26,628 bases of DNA from a virus. Position numbers and translations under genes: made by a program. Numbering within the stretch: position 1 is the first letter of the stretch; each line of letters opens with the position of its first letter. The notes below the pieces were generated by a model. It had not been told where the DNA came from and did no database searches. It worked only from the letters and a program-made list of their open reading frames with translations. Of this stretch, positions 12,435 to 19,660 are shown piece after piece. The DNA is taken from the IMG/VR virus record IMGVR_UViG_3300033154_000226, positions 1 to 26,628 of that record; one strand, written 5' to 3'.

Positions 12435-14369
12435 TTATCGAACGGGACAGGCGCCGGTTGCGCATTCGTCGTCGGAGATTTCCAGCGAGGAAATTCCTTT
12501 GACGTGCTCGTGCGCATGCCCTTGGATGCGTGCGAGTCGTTCGTGATATTCGTCCTCGGAAATCGCTTCGAGCGGCGCCTGGTCAAAGCCATGATCGGTG
12601 TAACGGAGGAAACTAATAGTTTTGATTTTGTCCCAGTCGTCAACGAGGCGCTGCTTGATGTAATCTAGTTCTTCGGGACGGTAATAAACGGTGATCGAAA
12701 CCGCATTGTCGGACCATTCCCGCTGCATTCGAAGGACCATGTCGATCTGTTCCTCGGCGGTTGCCGTGTCGGCAAACCAGGTGTCCGACGGCATCGCCAC
12801 AGGGAATTCCACGATGACGGTCCTCGGATCGTCGTTGCCCTCAAAATCGCGAGCAAACTCGACCGAGTACCCGCGTAGCCGCGCCCAATCCACGAGCGAG
12901 TCGCTCGCGCTCATGCGCACGCGCCGGATGTGGAATTCGCTGAAACCAGGGTGCGCTCCAGGCGTAACACCAGCCACCAGGGACAGCGTACCGCTGGGCT
13001 TAACCGTGGTCAAACGAACCGACTCCGGGAGCCCGTGCATTGCGCTAAACGACTTGTCGAAATCTTCGATCAGTTCGTACGTCGGCGACAACCAGGACAT
13101 CTGCCTTTCCGAGGCCTGCGCTACGCCCGTGACGCTCAGACCCAGGCGCATGTTTTCGTGGACGATTGCTTCGGTTTTCGGATGGAGGTATGGCATCGCT
13201 GCGACGGCCTTCTGGATTTTGTAAAGGAGTTTCGCTGCGTCTTGCATTTGGCGCTTCGTTTCCATTCGGGGGAGAACCAGTTCCGCCAGGTTGCATGATT
13301 CGTAGGACGCCAGCCCGATTTCTGCGCACGGGTTGACGCCGACAATCGACTCGTCCAACCGGTACTCGCTCGTGCGCCCTTGCTCGCGCAGCGCTTCCAG
13401 GTTGATCAGTCCGTACGGTTCCCCGGTGCCCTCATACCCAGCCCAAAACTCGGCGGGGAGGTCACCAGGATGTTCCACGTAAACGCTGTTGTTCGACATG
13501 GCACGCCAGGCGGGAATCGTACCCAACGACCAGTTTTTCGCAGCGAGGTAATCGGTATCCTCGAAATCGCCCAGGGCGATCTGCGCACTGCGTCGCACGT
13601 TACCCGAAACGACAATCGAACCGATGATGTTCCCGATGTCGAGGATGTCCACGGACGTCAAAAATTCTCCCTGGCGGTTCAACATAATCGCGGTGATAGA
13701 ACGGATTCCGTTCACCAGGATTTCGGGACCCGAAGCGGTACCGCCAAACGTCGAAATCGGAGCGCCCTCAGGACGAATCGCGTCGGTCGAATACGTGAAG
13801 CGGCCGCTCGATAGGTTTGCTTCGATGCAGCGTTGCAACAGGGCTGCCCAACCCTCCCTGTTATCAGGGACAACCAGGTCAACGTCGAACCCCGGCATAC
13901 GTCGAATAGCGCCCATATCCACTCGCCCGAGCGCTTCGCCATTACCAATCCCGAACCCTACGCCGCCGCCCAACATCAACTCCTCGAAAAGGAATGCGAA
14001 GTCGGCGGGTTCCCGGATGTCCACGAACCAGCAGTTAACGAGCGAATCGCCGCCCAATCGGGCGTTGTTGTCGGTTCCGAGCTGCCACAACATTCGACCA
14101 GCGGGGAAAGCGCGGAGGTTATAGAAATGGTCGTACAGGCGGCGCATGTCCGACTGGGTCAGGTGCGCCCCTATCGCGACGGCGCCATTGATGACCCGCT
14201 CGATGGTTTCCCACCATTCTTCGGTGCGGTCCTCGGCGAAAATGGGTCTCGCGTACGTGCGCTTGTAGACGGCGTATCCGAGCCCTCCGTGCGCATCAAA
14301 TATGGGGCAGTCCCCGTTCTCGTATCGCTCACGATATTCCGCCACAAAATCCGGGGACAGCTCGCCCAT
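12435..14369 (-). CDS. nrdJ: Adenosylcobalamin-dependent ribonucleoside-triphosphate reductase (class II)
   Basis: This 644-aa enzyme makes deoxyribonucleotides for phage DNA synthesis, using coenzyme B12 to form the thiyl radical. It is of the monomeric Lactobacillus leichmannii type. NPCAE (346-350) carries the radical Cys C348 and E350, the disulfide pair is C113 (VNCWFV) and C359, and the C-terminal shuttle pair is C636 and C641 (ECATGACPVR). It is about 95 residues shorter than the L. leichmannii enzyme but keeps all five catalytic cysteines. The start has AGGAG 7 nt upstream. It needs host cobalamin. It acts together with the dNMP kinase at 24295 in nucleotide supply. Confidence 0.93.
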   Translation of the reverse strand: MGELSPDFVAEYRERYENGDCPIFDAHGGLGYAVYKRTYARPIFAEDRTEEWWETIERVINGAVAIGAHLTQSDMRRLYDHFYNLRAFPAGRMLWQLGTDNNARLGGDSLVNCWFVDIREPADFAFLFEELMLGGGVGFGIGNGEALGRVDMGAIRRMPGFDVDLVVPDNREGWAALLQRCIEANLSSGRFTYSTDAIRPEGAPISTFGGTASGPEILVNGIRSITAIMLNRQGEFLTSVDILDIGNIIGSIVVSGNVRRSAQIALGDFEDTDYLAAKNWSLGTIPAWRAMSNNSVYVEHPGDLPAEFWAGYEGTGEPYGLINLEALREQGRTSEYRLDESIVGVNPCAEIGLASYESCNLAELVLPRMETKRQMQDAAKLLYKIQKAVAAMPYLHPKTEAIVHENMRLGLSVTGVAQASERQMSWLSPTYELIEDFDKSFSAMHGLPESVRLTTVKPSGTLSLVAGVTPGAHPGFSEFHIRRVRMSASDSLVDWARLRGYSVEFARDFEGNDDPRTVIVEFPVAMPSDTWFADTATAEEQIDMVLRMQREWSDNAVSITVYYRPEELDYIKQRLVDDWDKIKTISFLRYTDHGFDQAPLEAISEDEYHERLARIQGHAHEHVKGISSLEISDDECATGACPVR

Positions 14370-14397
14370 TGGTAACTCCTAAAGGTTGGTTCGGGGA

Positions 14398-14850
14398 TTA
14401 CCCGAAAAGTTCTTGTTCTAAACTATCTAAGCGATCGAGTTCGACAGAATCGGCTTCGCGCTTGGACGCTTCTGCTTTCGCGCCCTTTTTCTCCCGTTTG
14501 TAACCCTTCAGGATGTTGTCGATTTTCTGGATTGAGCCAGTCAAATCGGTCATTTCCTTCGGGCTGTTATCCGGGTTGGACAGACGGGCTACGAGCTGCG
14601 CTCGCACCAGGGTCAATCCGGTATTCGACATATGATATAACTGCTCAATATCGTTCGGGGATAACGTATTTGCTTTCTCGATCATATCGACCAGGCCAAC
14701 TCGACGTAGGAGTTCATCCACGGAGTTTTGACCTGACGTATCGCCGCCATGGTACGAACACGAACCGGTGCCAACATGGTCGGTATTTTCGCCGGCGACG
14801 TTGACACAGAATCCGCTTGTGTGTGCGAGGGGTGCGTTACAGAGGGCCAT
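14398..14850 (-). CDS. Zinc-binding HGG-motif protein, possible small terminase
   Basis: This 150-aa protein starts with a Cys/His cluster (C4, C15, C31, then YHGG at 33-36). Such a C-C-C-HGG head occurs in phage proteins sometimes annotated as small terminase subunits. The rest is helical, with a lysine-rich stretch near residues 115-132. No ribosome site is present. The TATAAT box ends 8 nt before the ATG, so the mRNA may be leaderless. The small terminase idea fits the missing TerS near terL but remains a guess; the gene is followed by nrdJ. Confidence 0.6.
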   Translation of the reverse strand: MALCNAPLAHTSGFCVNVAGENTDHVGTGSCSYHGGDTSGQNSVDELLRRVGLVDMIEKANTLSPNDIEQLYHMSNTGLTLVRAQLVARLSNPDNSPKEMTDLTGSIQKIDNILKGYKREKKGAKAEASKREADSVELDRLDSLEQELFG

Positions 14851-14857
14851 ATAACCA

Positions 14858-14867
14858 GATTATAGCC
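14858..14867 (-). promoter_or_regulatory. Late-type promoter, GGCTATAATC, next to a terminator
   Basis: TATAAT is at 14863-14858 on the minus strand. Seventeen bp upstream is TTGTCC, a plausible -35, which lies inside the stem of the terminator that ends the tRNA-Gln transcript. The start codon of the downstream gene is 8 nt away. Confidence 0.7.
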
Positions 14868-14869
14868 CG

Positions 14870-14942
14870 TAAAAAAGAGGGGGACAAGCAGTTATCCACG
14901 AGGCGCGACCTCGAAGCCCTTACTTGTCCCCCAGGAGTAGAC
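14870..14942 (-). terminator. Rho-independent terminator after tRNA-Gln
   Basis: Arms 14933-14942 and 14879-14888 form a perfect 10-bp stem GGGGGACAAG/CTTGTCCCCC, followed by TCTTTTTT on the minus strand. The 44-nt loop holds a second hairpin CGAGG/CCTCG. It closes the operon that runs from the promoter near 17791 through the metallophosphoesterase and tRNA-Gln. Confidence 0.85.
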
Positions 14943-14986
14943 GGCGGATTTCTGGCCCGCATAGACTGCCGTCTCGACTACCCCAG

Positions 14987-15058
14987 CCCCGGAAGGAAGA
15001 TTCGAACTCCCAATTCCGGGTCCAAGGCCCGGCGTGTTCCCAATTACACCACTCCGGG
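14987..15058 (-). tRNA. tRNA-Gln (anticodon TTG)
   Basis: The minus strand folds as a 72-nt cloverleaf: acceptor CCCGGAG with TTCCGGG, D-arm GTGT/ACAC with the AATTGG loop typical of actinobacterial tRNA-Gln, anticodon stem CCGGG/CCCGG, and T-arm GGGAG-TTCGAAT-CTTCC. Discriminator G73 fits tRNA-Gln, and CCA is not encoded. The 7-nt anticodon loop reads CCTTGGA, so with the perfect 5-bp stem the anticodon is TTG and position 33 is C instead of the nearly universal T. Shifting by one would read TGG (Pro) but breaks the stem. Confidence 0.88.
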
Positions 15059-15064
15059 TCACCA

Positions 15065-15241
15065 TTAGTTAACCAAAACCCGCATCGCGTTAACAAATAC
15101 GATAAACGCAGCGAGGAACCCCGTAAACCAACTCGCCGTATAAGCGGAATCCTTCGCGTCGTCCTCGATACTAATTCCGATAAGGAAAAGCATCGCCCAA
15201 ATGGAAATGAACAGAACGCTCCATGCCTGAAATTCGTTCAT
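15065..15241 (-). CDS. Small membrane protein, two transmembrane helices
   Basis: This 58-aa protein has two hydrophobic helices (about residues 6-24 and 38-56) joined by an acidic loop (EDDAKD). The start at 15241 follows an AAGGAG site at 6 nt; a longer in-frame version would run into the upstream gene. It could be a holin-like or superinfection-type membrane protein, but there is no lysis gene beside it, so function is unassigned. Confidence 0.75.
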   Translation of the reverse strand: MNEFQAWSVLFISIWAMLFLIGISIEDDAKDSAYTASWFTGFLAAFIVFVNAMRVLVN

Positions 15242-15242
15242 A

Positions 15243-16082
15243 TTATTCTCCTTCGCCTTCGTTCGCACCGAACTCCTGAACCCAGAATATCTCGTCCCAG
15301 GACTCCGTGTCCCGGTTCAATCCTACGAACGTCGTTTCGAAGGTACGACCGAGGGCCGTCTCTTCGATAATCGTTTCGACCCGGTGCTGGTGGTGGTGCC
15401 CATAAAACCAAAACGCTGGAAGCGTCAGGTCGTATGCGTCCATCATTATCCCGTTTCGAAGCGCATCTGCGATGTCGCAATCAATCTTCGGGAATCCGTT
15501 GTTCGCCCCGTGGTGACCTTCGTCGTACCTCGGACCCGCAATAATCGGGACCTCGTGGGAAACCACGGCGTCAATATTCTTACCGCCGTACTCAACCCGG
15601 AGGCGCTGAACGCTTTCCGCGAGCGTCGCCAAATCGGCGTAGTTCGGGGCTTCCTGCTTCCACCAGGAGACGCCTTCCGTCCGATGTTGTCGGTCGAGCG
15701 AAGTACCGCCCCCGAAGAACGCAATGGCGGGTCCACCTTCCACGTTGAATATGGAACCGCGTGGCATGTGCTCGATGTTGGACATTACGGAATTACCGAA
15801 GTTGCCCTTCTCGAGTTTCGCCAGCTCGGTATGGTTCTCGTGGTTACCGTCCGCGAACAGAAGCGTTACGTTCCGGTTAACGAGAATGTTGTTAATCCGG
15901 TCCATCCCGCGTAAGCGGCTTAGCAGTGGCCATTCGTCACCCTGGTCGGGCCATGGCCAAAAGCCAAAGTCGCCCGCCTGCATGACGAATCCAATATCGG
16001 GGTTTTCTGAGAGGTAATAATCCAGCGGACCAGCGATTTCTCCCCAGTTGCCGTGGAAGTCCCCAGCGAATAGAATTTTCAT
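15243..16082 (-). CDS. Metallophosphoesterase (calcineurin-like)
   Basis: This 279-aa enzyme has all blocks of the metallophosphoesterase fold: GDFHGN (7-12), GDFG (37-40), GNHE (79-82), SHEVP with H176, and GHHHQH (228-233). It should bind two metal ions and hydrolyse a phosphoester; the substrate cannot be told. Related proteins are frequent in actinophages. The start at 16082 has an AGGAGA site and forms ATGA with the previous gene. Confidence 0.9.
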   Translation of the reverse strand: MKILFAGDFHGNWGEIAGPLDYYLSENPDIGFVMQAGDFGFWPWPDQGDEWPLLSRLRGMDRINNILVNRNVTLLFADGNHENHTELAKLEKGNFGNSVMSNIEHMPRGSIFNVEGGPAIAFFGGGTSLDRQHRTEGVSWWKQEAPNYADLATLAESVQRLRVEYGGKNIDAVVSHEVPIIAGPRYDEGHHGANNGFPKIDCDIADALRNGIMMDAYDLTLPAFWFYGHHHQHRVETIIEETALGRTFETTFVGLNRDTESWDEIFWVQEFGANEGEGE

Positions 16083-16327
16083 TTTTGGTCTCCTAACCAA
16101 ACGAGCTGCTCGGCCGCTATCGGCCAAACCTCCCGCATCTGTGCGGTTATATCTGTTAAGTCTTGTAACGCCGCCCGAAGTCCGTATGGACCGAGCGGAT
16201 AAACTAGACCCTCCCATATCATACCACGTTCCTGGTGGATTATCACGGGAATTAGTAATTTGTGCTGAACGTCGTCCTCGTCGCGAACAACCGCAACGGC
16301 GACATCCAACCCGAGGATGTTATCCAT
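16079..16327 (-). CDS. Hypothetical protein, 82 aa
   Basis: The protein begins MDNILGLDVAVAVVRDEDD and has an early beta strand pair followed by a helical end. No family is recognised. The start at 16327 overlaps the previous gene by 8 nt; the longer frame upstream is a shadow of that gene. It is coupled by ATGA to the metallophosphoesterase. Confidence 0.7.
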   Translation of the reverse strand: MDNILGLDVAVAVVRDEDDVQHKLLIPVIIHQERGMIWEGLVYPLGPYGLRAALQDLTDITAQMREVWPIAAEQLVWLGDQK

Positions 16328-16568
16328 CGACGAACTGGAGACGCGAAGCGTCCCAATACAGCGGGATATGCAGGTCGTCTCCACCTGGTGCAATCCCATC
16401 GAAAATCTTGACGTCCGAGAATATGTGCTCGACCCGGTAAATCCACTCGCCGACAATCGACGGTTCGCTCGGGACAATCACCCCCTCGAGGCCATCCCAA
16501 CCGTTTGTATTTTCCAAACCCAACGGGCCATAATCGCCCAGTACTTTACAGCGGTCTCCAATTTGCAT
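16320..16568 (-). CDS. Small SH3/KOW-like protein, 82 aa
   Basis: It begins MQIGDRCKVLGDYGPLG and continues with GWDGLEGVIV, a pattern of small barrel domains (IGDRVRV, then G-x-G-x-IV) common in phage proteins. A ribosome site AAAGGA lies 6 nt upstream. The cellular role is unknown. Confidence 0.7.
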   Translation of the reverse strand: MQIGDRCKVLGDYGPLGLENTNGWDGLEGVIVPSEPSIVGEWIYRVEHIFSDVKIFDGIAPGGDDLHIPLYWDASRLQFVDG

Positions 16569-16592
16569 TTCAAATCCTTTGTTAGTGTGCGA

Positions 16593-16919
16593 TCAGTCCC
16601 AAAACGCTGCGATGCGTCCAGGTGGCGCGTCGGTGAACGCGTCCTTACCTTCGGGGACTTTCCATCCGGTACGGTCACCCTTCGAAATCATCCAGACGTA
16701 ACCCCGGTAATATCCGATGGCCACGACCTCGTAATTTCGGACTAGCGGGGGCTCGATGCCGACCTCGACGAACAGTGCATCCGGAATAACCGCATATTCC
16801 TGAACCCATCTGTTAATCGTTCGTATCGAAACCCCCGCTGCCCTTGCGGCGGTGGTCTTAGTCATTCCGAAATCGTCCATTAAGTCCTGGACATTCGGGT
16901 AAAAGAGGCGCATTTGCAT
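16593..16919 (-). CDS. Helix-turn-helix DNA-binding protein
   Basis: This 108-aa protein has an N-terminal helix-turn-helix at residues 12-42 (DLMDDFGMTKTTAARAAGVS, then RTINRWVQE), which looks like a sequence-specific DNA-binding head. The remainder is beta-rich and rich in Tyr and Trp. It is the only clear HTH protein in this operon and could regulate one of the repeated promoter classes. The start at 16919 shares bases with the previous stop (TAATG). Confidence 0.75.
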   Translation of the reverse strand: MQMRLFYPNVQDLMDDFGMTKTTAARAAGVSIRTINRWVQEYAVIPDALFVEVGIEPPLVRNYEVVAIGYYRGYVWMISKGDRTGWKVPEGKDAFTDAPPGRIAAFWD

Positions 16920-17239
16920 TACGCAGTTTCGTCCCAGTAAAGAACGCCCGTCCAAGTACCCTGAACCACAATTTCGGTTTCGTCGGTACCGGGTGTAATC
17001 GCAATCACCCAATCGAACTCGCCGGGTGCGTCATCCTGCGCAGCGAACATCAGCTCCTTCTTCATTTCCTCGGCTCGACCCGACGCAATAATCAGGTGGT
17101 ACCCGAACGCATGCGCTTCGGCGCTACCCAAAATGGAAGGAATAGTTCCCGCCCCTTCGATGGTCACCCGCGCCCGGAAAATCTGGTCATACGGAATCGG
17201 TGTTCCGGCTTCGTCTTTACTCGCTGTTGTCGTCGTCAT
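16919..17239 (-). CDS. Hypothetical protein, 106 aa
   Basis: It begins MTTTTASKDEAGTPIPYDQ and has alternating strands (FRARVTIEGAG, FGYHLIIASG, FDWVIAITPG). No family is recognised. GGAGG lies 6 nt before the ATG, inside the end of the upstream gene, which it overlaps by 23 nt. Confidence 0.7.
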   Translation of the reverse strand: MTTTTASKDEAGTPIPYDQIFRARVTIEGAGTIPSILGSAEAHAFGYHLIIASGRAEEMKKELMFAAQDDAPGEFDWVIAITPGTDETEIVVQGTWTGVLYWDETA

Positions 17240-17765
17240 TGTCGCCCTCCAAAAGGTCGTTCACGTGTCCCCAAAAAGTATGCGGGATTGGCGTATTCAT
17301 TTCCTTGTGCTTGCGTCGAATTGCCGCCTCCAAAACGGCAGGCATATCCTCGTTAAGCTCTCGCGGCGTAAACAGCGCTAGCGAACGTTGCACCAGGTCT
17401 GCTCGTTCGTCTGACCACCCCATGACGGCCGCTGCCGCGTTAATGGACTCGGCGGCGTGTTCGACCACCGGGTCAACGGCGCCTTCCAAAAGCGCAATCG
17501 AAACCGAGACGCCCATGGCGCAGGATTTCAGCGACTTATGAACGTCGTAAAGGTCAGCGTCCTCCAAGTCCGCTTGCTCCAAATTCCGGAGCAACTTGAA
17601 AACCATTCCGAGGCCTTCCATAACGTCAATGTTTACATCGACGAGGCCGGGCATCAAATTGGCGGTCTCGTGAGCGGATTCGTCGATAACGAAACTCGCT
17701 TCGGGGTTGAGCAGCATCGTGGCGTGGTCATCGACGAACGCCATTTGCTCGGGTGAAAAAGTCAT
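17217..17765 (-). CDS. Hypothetical helical protein, 182 aa
   Basis: An all-helical protein with a very acidic C-terminal tail (DLLEGDNDDDNSE). No motif is recognised. AAGGAAGG lies 9 nt before the start. It is the first gene downstream of an ECF-like promoter copy at 17791, so it heads the operon that runs to tRNA-Gln. Confidence 0.75.
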   Translation of the reverse strand: MTFSPEQMAFVDDHATMLLNPEASFVIDESAHETANLMPGLVDVNIDVMEGLGMVFKLLRNLEQADLEDADLYDVHKSLKSCAMGVSVSIALLEGAVDPVVEHAAESINAAAAVMGWSDERADLVQRSLALFTPRELNEDMPAVLEAAIRRKHKEMNTPIPHTFWGHVNDLLEGDNDDDNSE

Positions 17766-17790
17766 GTGCGGTTACCTTCCTTGGGGACAT

Positions 17791-17821
17791 TACTTAGACG
17801 GCGATGCGCCTGATCCGTGAC
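17791..17821 (-). promoter_or_regulatory. ECF-like promoter GTCAC-N16-CGTCTAAGTA
   Basis: The minus strand reads GTCAC (17817-17821), exactly 16 nt, then CGTCTAAGTA (17791-17800). Three other copies have identical boxes and spacing (20256, 24159, 26353). It lies 26 nt upstream of the start codon at 17765. Confidence 0.75.
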
Positions 17822-17828
17822 CGTTATT

Positions 17829-18017
17829 TTAGTTCGCTCGGCGGTCGGCGCTTAACTCGGCGGGCGTCCATCGGTGCTCCCCGAACTCCATCCAAAACGA
17901 CCAATACAATTTTCCGATATTGACCTGGAGAAACGGGGACGGAATGCAATACCAATACCCGATGCGGAACCCGAACGAGTGAACTTCCCGCCGTTCGAAA
18001 TTGACGCGGGCCCGCAT
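17829..18017 (-). CDS. Hypothetical aromatic-rich protein, 62 aa
   Basis: It begins MRARVNFERREVHSFGFRIG and is rich in Trp, Phe and Tyr (KLYWSFWMEFGEHRW). The start at 18017 comes one base after the upstream stop (TAA A ATG). The longer frame upstream overlaps two better genes. The call is a small protein of unknown role. Confidence 0.65.
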   Translation of the reverse strand: MRARVNFERREVHSFGFRIGYWYCIPSPFLQVNIGKLYWSFWMEFGEHRWTPAELSADRRAN

Positions 18018-18018
18018 T

Positions 18019-18237
18019 TTAGAACCACCCGCCCTTCCGAACGGGACCTTTGCGAGCGCCGTAATAATCGCACTTGGTACATTCGACGGACGTGCGCTTG
18101 CGAACCTCTCGGCGCTGCCCATACCCGCCGTTGCCGGGACGCTCCTCCCGCCAAATGCTCCAATATTCGATGAGCTTTCCGCCGCATGTTTTCGGCGCGT
18201 GAACCCTTGTCGTCGGAAATTCCCAATCCATTCCCAT
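18019..18237 (-). CDS. Hypothetical protein with a CxxC motif, 72 aa
   Basis: It begins MGMDWEFPTTRVHAPKTCGG and is rich in Arg, Lys and Trp. C18 and the pair C53-C56 (VECTKCDYYG) suggest metal binding. It follows the stop of the gene 18239-18436 by a single base, and an AGGAGGG site overlaps that gene end. Confidence 0.7.
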   Translation of the reverse strand: MGMDWEFPTTRVHAPKTCGGKLIEYWSIWREERPGNGGYGQRREVRKRTSVECTKCDYYGARKGPVRKGGWF

Positions 18238-18238
18238 G

Positions 18239-18436
18239 TTAGCCCTCCTCGATAATCGAAACGGTGTCGAGCGGAGAGTACGTGCTCATCTGAACGGGGT
18301 ACTCCGGATTTGGTACGTGGAAAACCGTAACCAAAACGCCGTTGCTTTCGACGTTGACGATGGTGGAATCCCACCCTTGCTTTGTAAGGAACTCGTCGCC
18401 TTTGCGAAGCGAGTCTGCGGTAACTTCGGTAATCAT
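18239..18436 (-). CDS. Small conserved-fold protein, 65 aa
   Basis: The sequence MITEVTADSLRKGDEFLTKQ followed by a TIV strand and GVLVTVFHVP aligns by eye with the product of 19983-20177 (AGQKF, TIV, GIMVTKFLPI) and more loosely with 1852-2013. The three form a family of small, probably beta-barrel proteins. Function is unknown. It lies in a coupled run of small genes. Confidence 0.75.
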   Translation of the reverse strand: MITEVTADSLRKGDEFLTKQGWDSTIVNVESNGVLVTVFHVPNPEYPVQMSTYSPLDTVSIIEEG

Positions 18437-18437
18437 G

Positions 18438-18626
18438 TTATGCTCCTGGGTTTAGTTGGCGGGCCATAATTGCGTTGACTTCGTCGCTATTCGCAGCGAC
18501 GATAAGGCGAATCCGGGCGGACTCCATCTTTTCCTGCGCCTCGAGCCCGAAACGGTTATGCGAGTATCCGAGAAGGTCGATTAGCTCGTTGACTTCGCCT
18601 TCGGTGAATGTTACGGTTATGGCCAT
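18438..18626 (-). CDS. Hypothetical helical protein, 62 aa
   Basis: It begins MAITVTFTEGEVNELIDLLG and is helical thereafter. AAAGGA lies 8 nt before the ATG, and a class 2 promoter sits at 18659, giving a leader of roughly 25 nt. It is the first gene of its transcript. No family is recognised. Confidence 0.75.
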   Translation of the reverse strand: MAITVTFTEGEVNELIDLLGYSHNRFGLEAQEKMESARIRLIVAANSDEVNAIMARQLNPGA

Positions 18627-18658
18627 TTGCGGTTTCCTTTGTTGCGGTTATTGACGTA

Positions 18659-18688
18659 ATCGTACCACACGATTTCGAGGAAGGGCAG
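18659..18688 (-). promoter_or_regulatory. Class 2 promoter CTGCCC-N12-GTGTGGTACGAT
   Basis: The copy has both boxes and the standard spacing on the minus strand. It lies immediately after the stop of the gene 18691-18861 and upstream of the gene ending at 18438. Confidence 0.7.
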
Positions 18689-18690
18689 CC

Positions 18691-18861
18691 TCAATTCGGA
18701 ATTTGTTTCAGGCGTCCCGTCGCGTCGTGCCAATGCCACCGATTCGCACCGATATGATGAACCTGGTGCGACGTTTTCCACCGCCCGCTCCTCCACGCCC
18801 GAATGTTCGGCGTCCGCAACGCGGGTAACCCGCAACATTCCTTCGCCGGAAACAGGCGCAC
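18691..18861 (-). CDS. Hypothetical basic protein, 56 aa (GTG start)
   Basis: The frame starts with GTG one base after the upstream stop (TAA C GTG) and reads VRLFPAKECCGLPALRTPN, ending in a Trp/His-rich section (NRWHWHDATG). It fills the gap between two accepted genes in frame with good composition. The competing frame in this stretch runs through a promoter and a ribosome site. No function is recognised. Confidence 0.6.
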   Translation of the reverse strand: MRLFPAKECCGLPALRTPNIRAWRSGRWKTSHQVHHIGANRWHWHDATGRLKQIPN

Positions 18862-18862
18862 G

Positions 18863-19072
18863 TTACCGGGACGCATACTTCTTCTCCGGTTCCGGCAAAT
18901 CGAACGCATCATACCGCGTCGCCTCATAACGCCACAAATTCCGCTTATCCCAGCCCACATCCTCGGGACCGAACTGGCGCAAAAACTCTGTGACGCTCTC
19001 AATCGAATCGAACAAATACGACTCGTCCGCATCGAAATCCACGACCTCGTAAACCGTCGTCTTCGTGTACAT
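18863..19072 (-). CDS. Hypothetical acidic protein, 69 aa
   Basis: It begins MYTKTTVYEVVDFDADESYL, with DSIESVTEFLRQFG after it. The start at 19072 overlaps the previous stop (TAATG) and has a GGAGGGG site 9 nt upstream. Function is unknown. Confidence 0.75.
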   Translation of the reverse strand: MYTKTTVYEVVDFDADESYLFDSIESVTEFLRQFGPEDVGWDKRNLWRYEATRYDAFDLPEPEKKYASR

Positions 19073-19275
19073 TACCAACCCCTCCCCAGGATATTCCTGA
19101 CCGCCTCATCGAACGTAGCCGTTCCATCGAGGACGCTCTGCAAAGTCTCATCGTGCATATCGTCCTTCGAAAAGTACGAATGCCCCGAAATTTTCCCGGT
19201 GTCGTGGTCCCGTTGCGGCGAACCGCAAATCGAACGCGGGTCCTGCCACCTCGGGTTTTTCCAAACGCATGCCAT
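19072..19275 (-). CDS. Hypothetical protein, 67 aa
   Basis: It begins MACVWKNPRWQDPRSICGSP, with two Cys near the N-terminus, and a helical C-terminal half. The start at 19275 follows GGAGGGTGAG. A longer in-frame reading enters the previous gene. No family is recognised. Confidence 0.7.
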   Translation of the reverse strand: MACVWKNPRWQDPRSICGSPQRDHDTGKISGHSYFSKDDMHDETLQSVLDGTATFDEAVRNILGRGW

Positions 19276-19276
19276 G

Positions 19277-19435
19277 TTACTCACCCTCCACAATCAACTC
19301 GTAAATATGAACCATCTCATTATCCTCGTCCCAAATTTCCTGGCGCCTCGCCGTAGCGAGTTCCATCGTTTTGAAAGCGCTATCGACCCGCCACCCGAAC
19401 GCATCCGAATAACTCTGAACCAAAAAGACGACCAC
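19277..19435 (-). CDS. Hypothetical protein, 52 aa (GTG start)
   Basis: The frame begins VVVFLVQSYSDAFGWRVDSA and ends YELIVEGE. It starts at GTG one base after the upstream stop (TAA G GTG) and ends one base before the next ATG, so it fits exactly between two genes. GAAGGTGAG upstream can serve as ribosome site. Function is unknown. Confidence 0.65.
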   Translation of the reverse strand: MVVFLVQSYSDAFGWRVDSAFKTMELATARRQEIWDEDNEMVHIYELIVEGE

Positions 19436-19436
19436 C

Positions 19437-19640
19437 TTACTCACCTTCGCTCTCGTCGAAAATCGCTGGGTCGAACTGCCTCGTTTGGACCTTCACGGCC
19501 TCGACAGTCGCATTGTCGCCGGTACCCTGAACGCGGTTACGTGCCGCCTTCGCCAAAATCAGCGAATCGTAAATACCTTCCATCCGAGTCCACCCGACGC
19601 TGTGAGCGTGGACGACATAAACGGTGTTGTTAATAATCAT
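19437..19640 (-). CDS. Hypothetical protein, 67 aa
   Basis: It begins MIINNTVYVVHAHSVGWTRM and has a helical centre with an acidic end. AAAGG lies 6 nt before the ATG, in a leader that also contains the repeated element at 19661-19695. Function is unknown. Confidence 0.75.
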   Translation of the reverse strand: MIINNTVYVVHAHSVGWTRMEGIYDSLILAKAARNRVQGTGDNATVEAVKVQTRQFDPAIFDESEGE

Positions 19641-19660
19641 GTCTTGCCTTTCGTTGCGGA

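Noticed and set aside
12254-12643. 129-aa minus-strand frame crossing the end of the reductase gene and the RNA promoter
   Set aside because: It overlaps nrdJ in another frame, then runs through a full class 2 promoter and the long hairpin.
16210-16225. GTGGTATGAT as a class 2 promoter
   Set aside because: It lies inside the coding frame 16079-16327 and lacks the CTGCCC box.
17852-18226. 124-aa frame competing with two small genes
   Set aside because: It overlaps 17829-18017 and 18019-18237, which have good spacing and ribosome sites; its composition is Arg/Gly-rich, as in shadow frames.
18617-18838. 73-aa frame over the 18659 promoter
   Set aside because: It runs through a complete class 2 promoter and the ribosome site of the next gene; the GTG-start frame 18691-18861 fits better.
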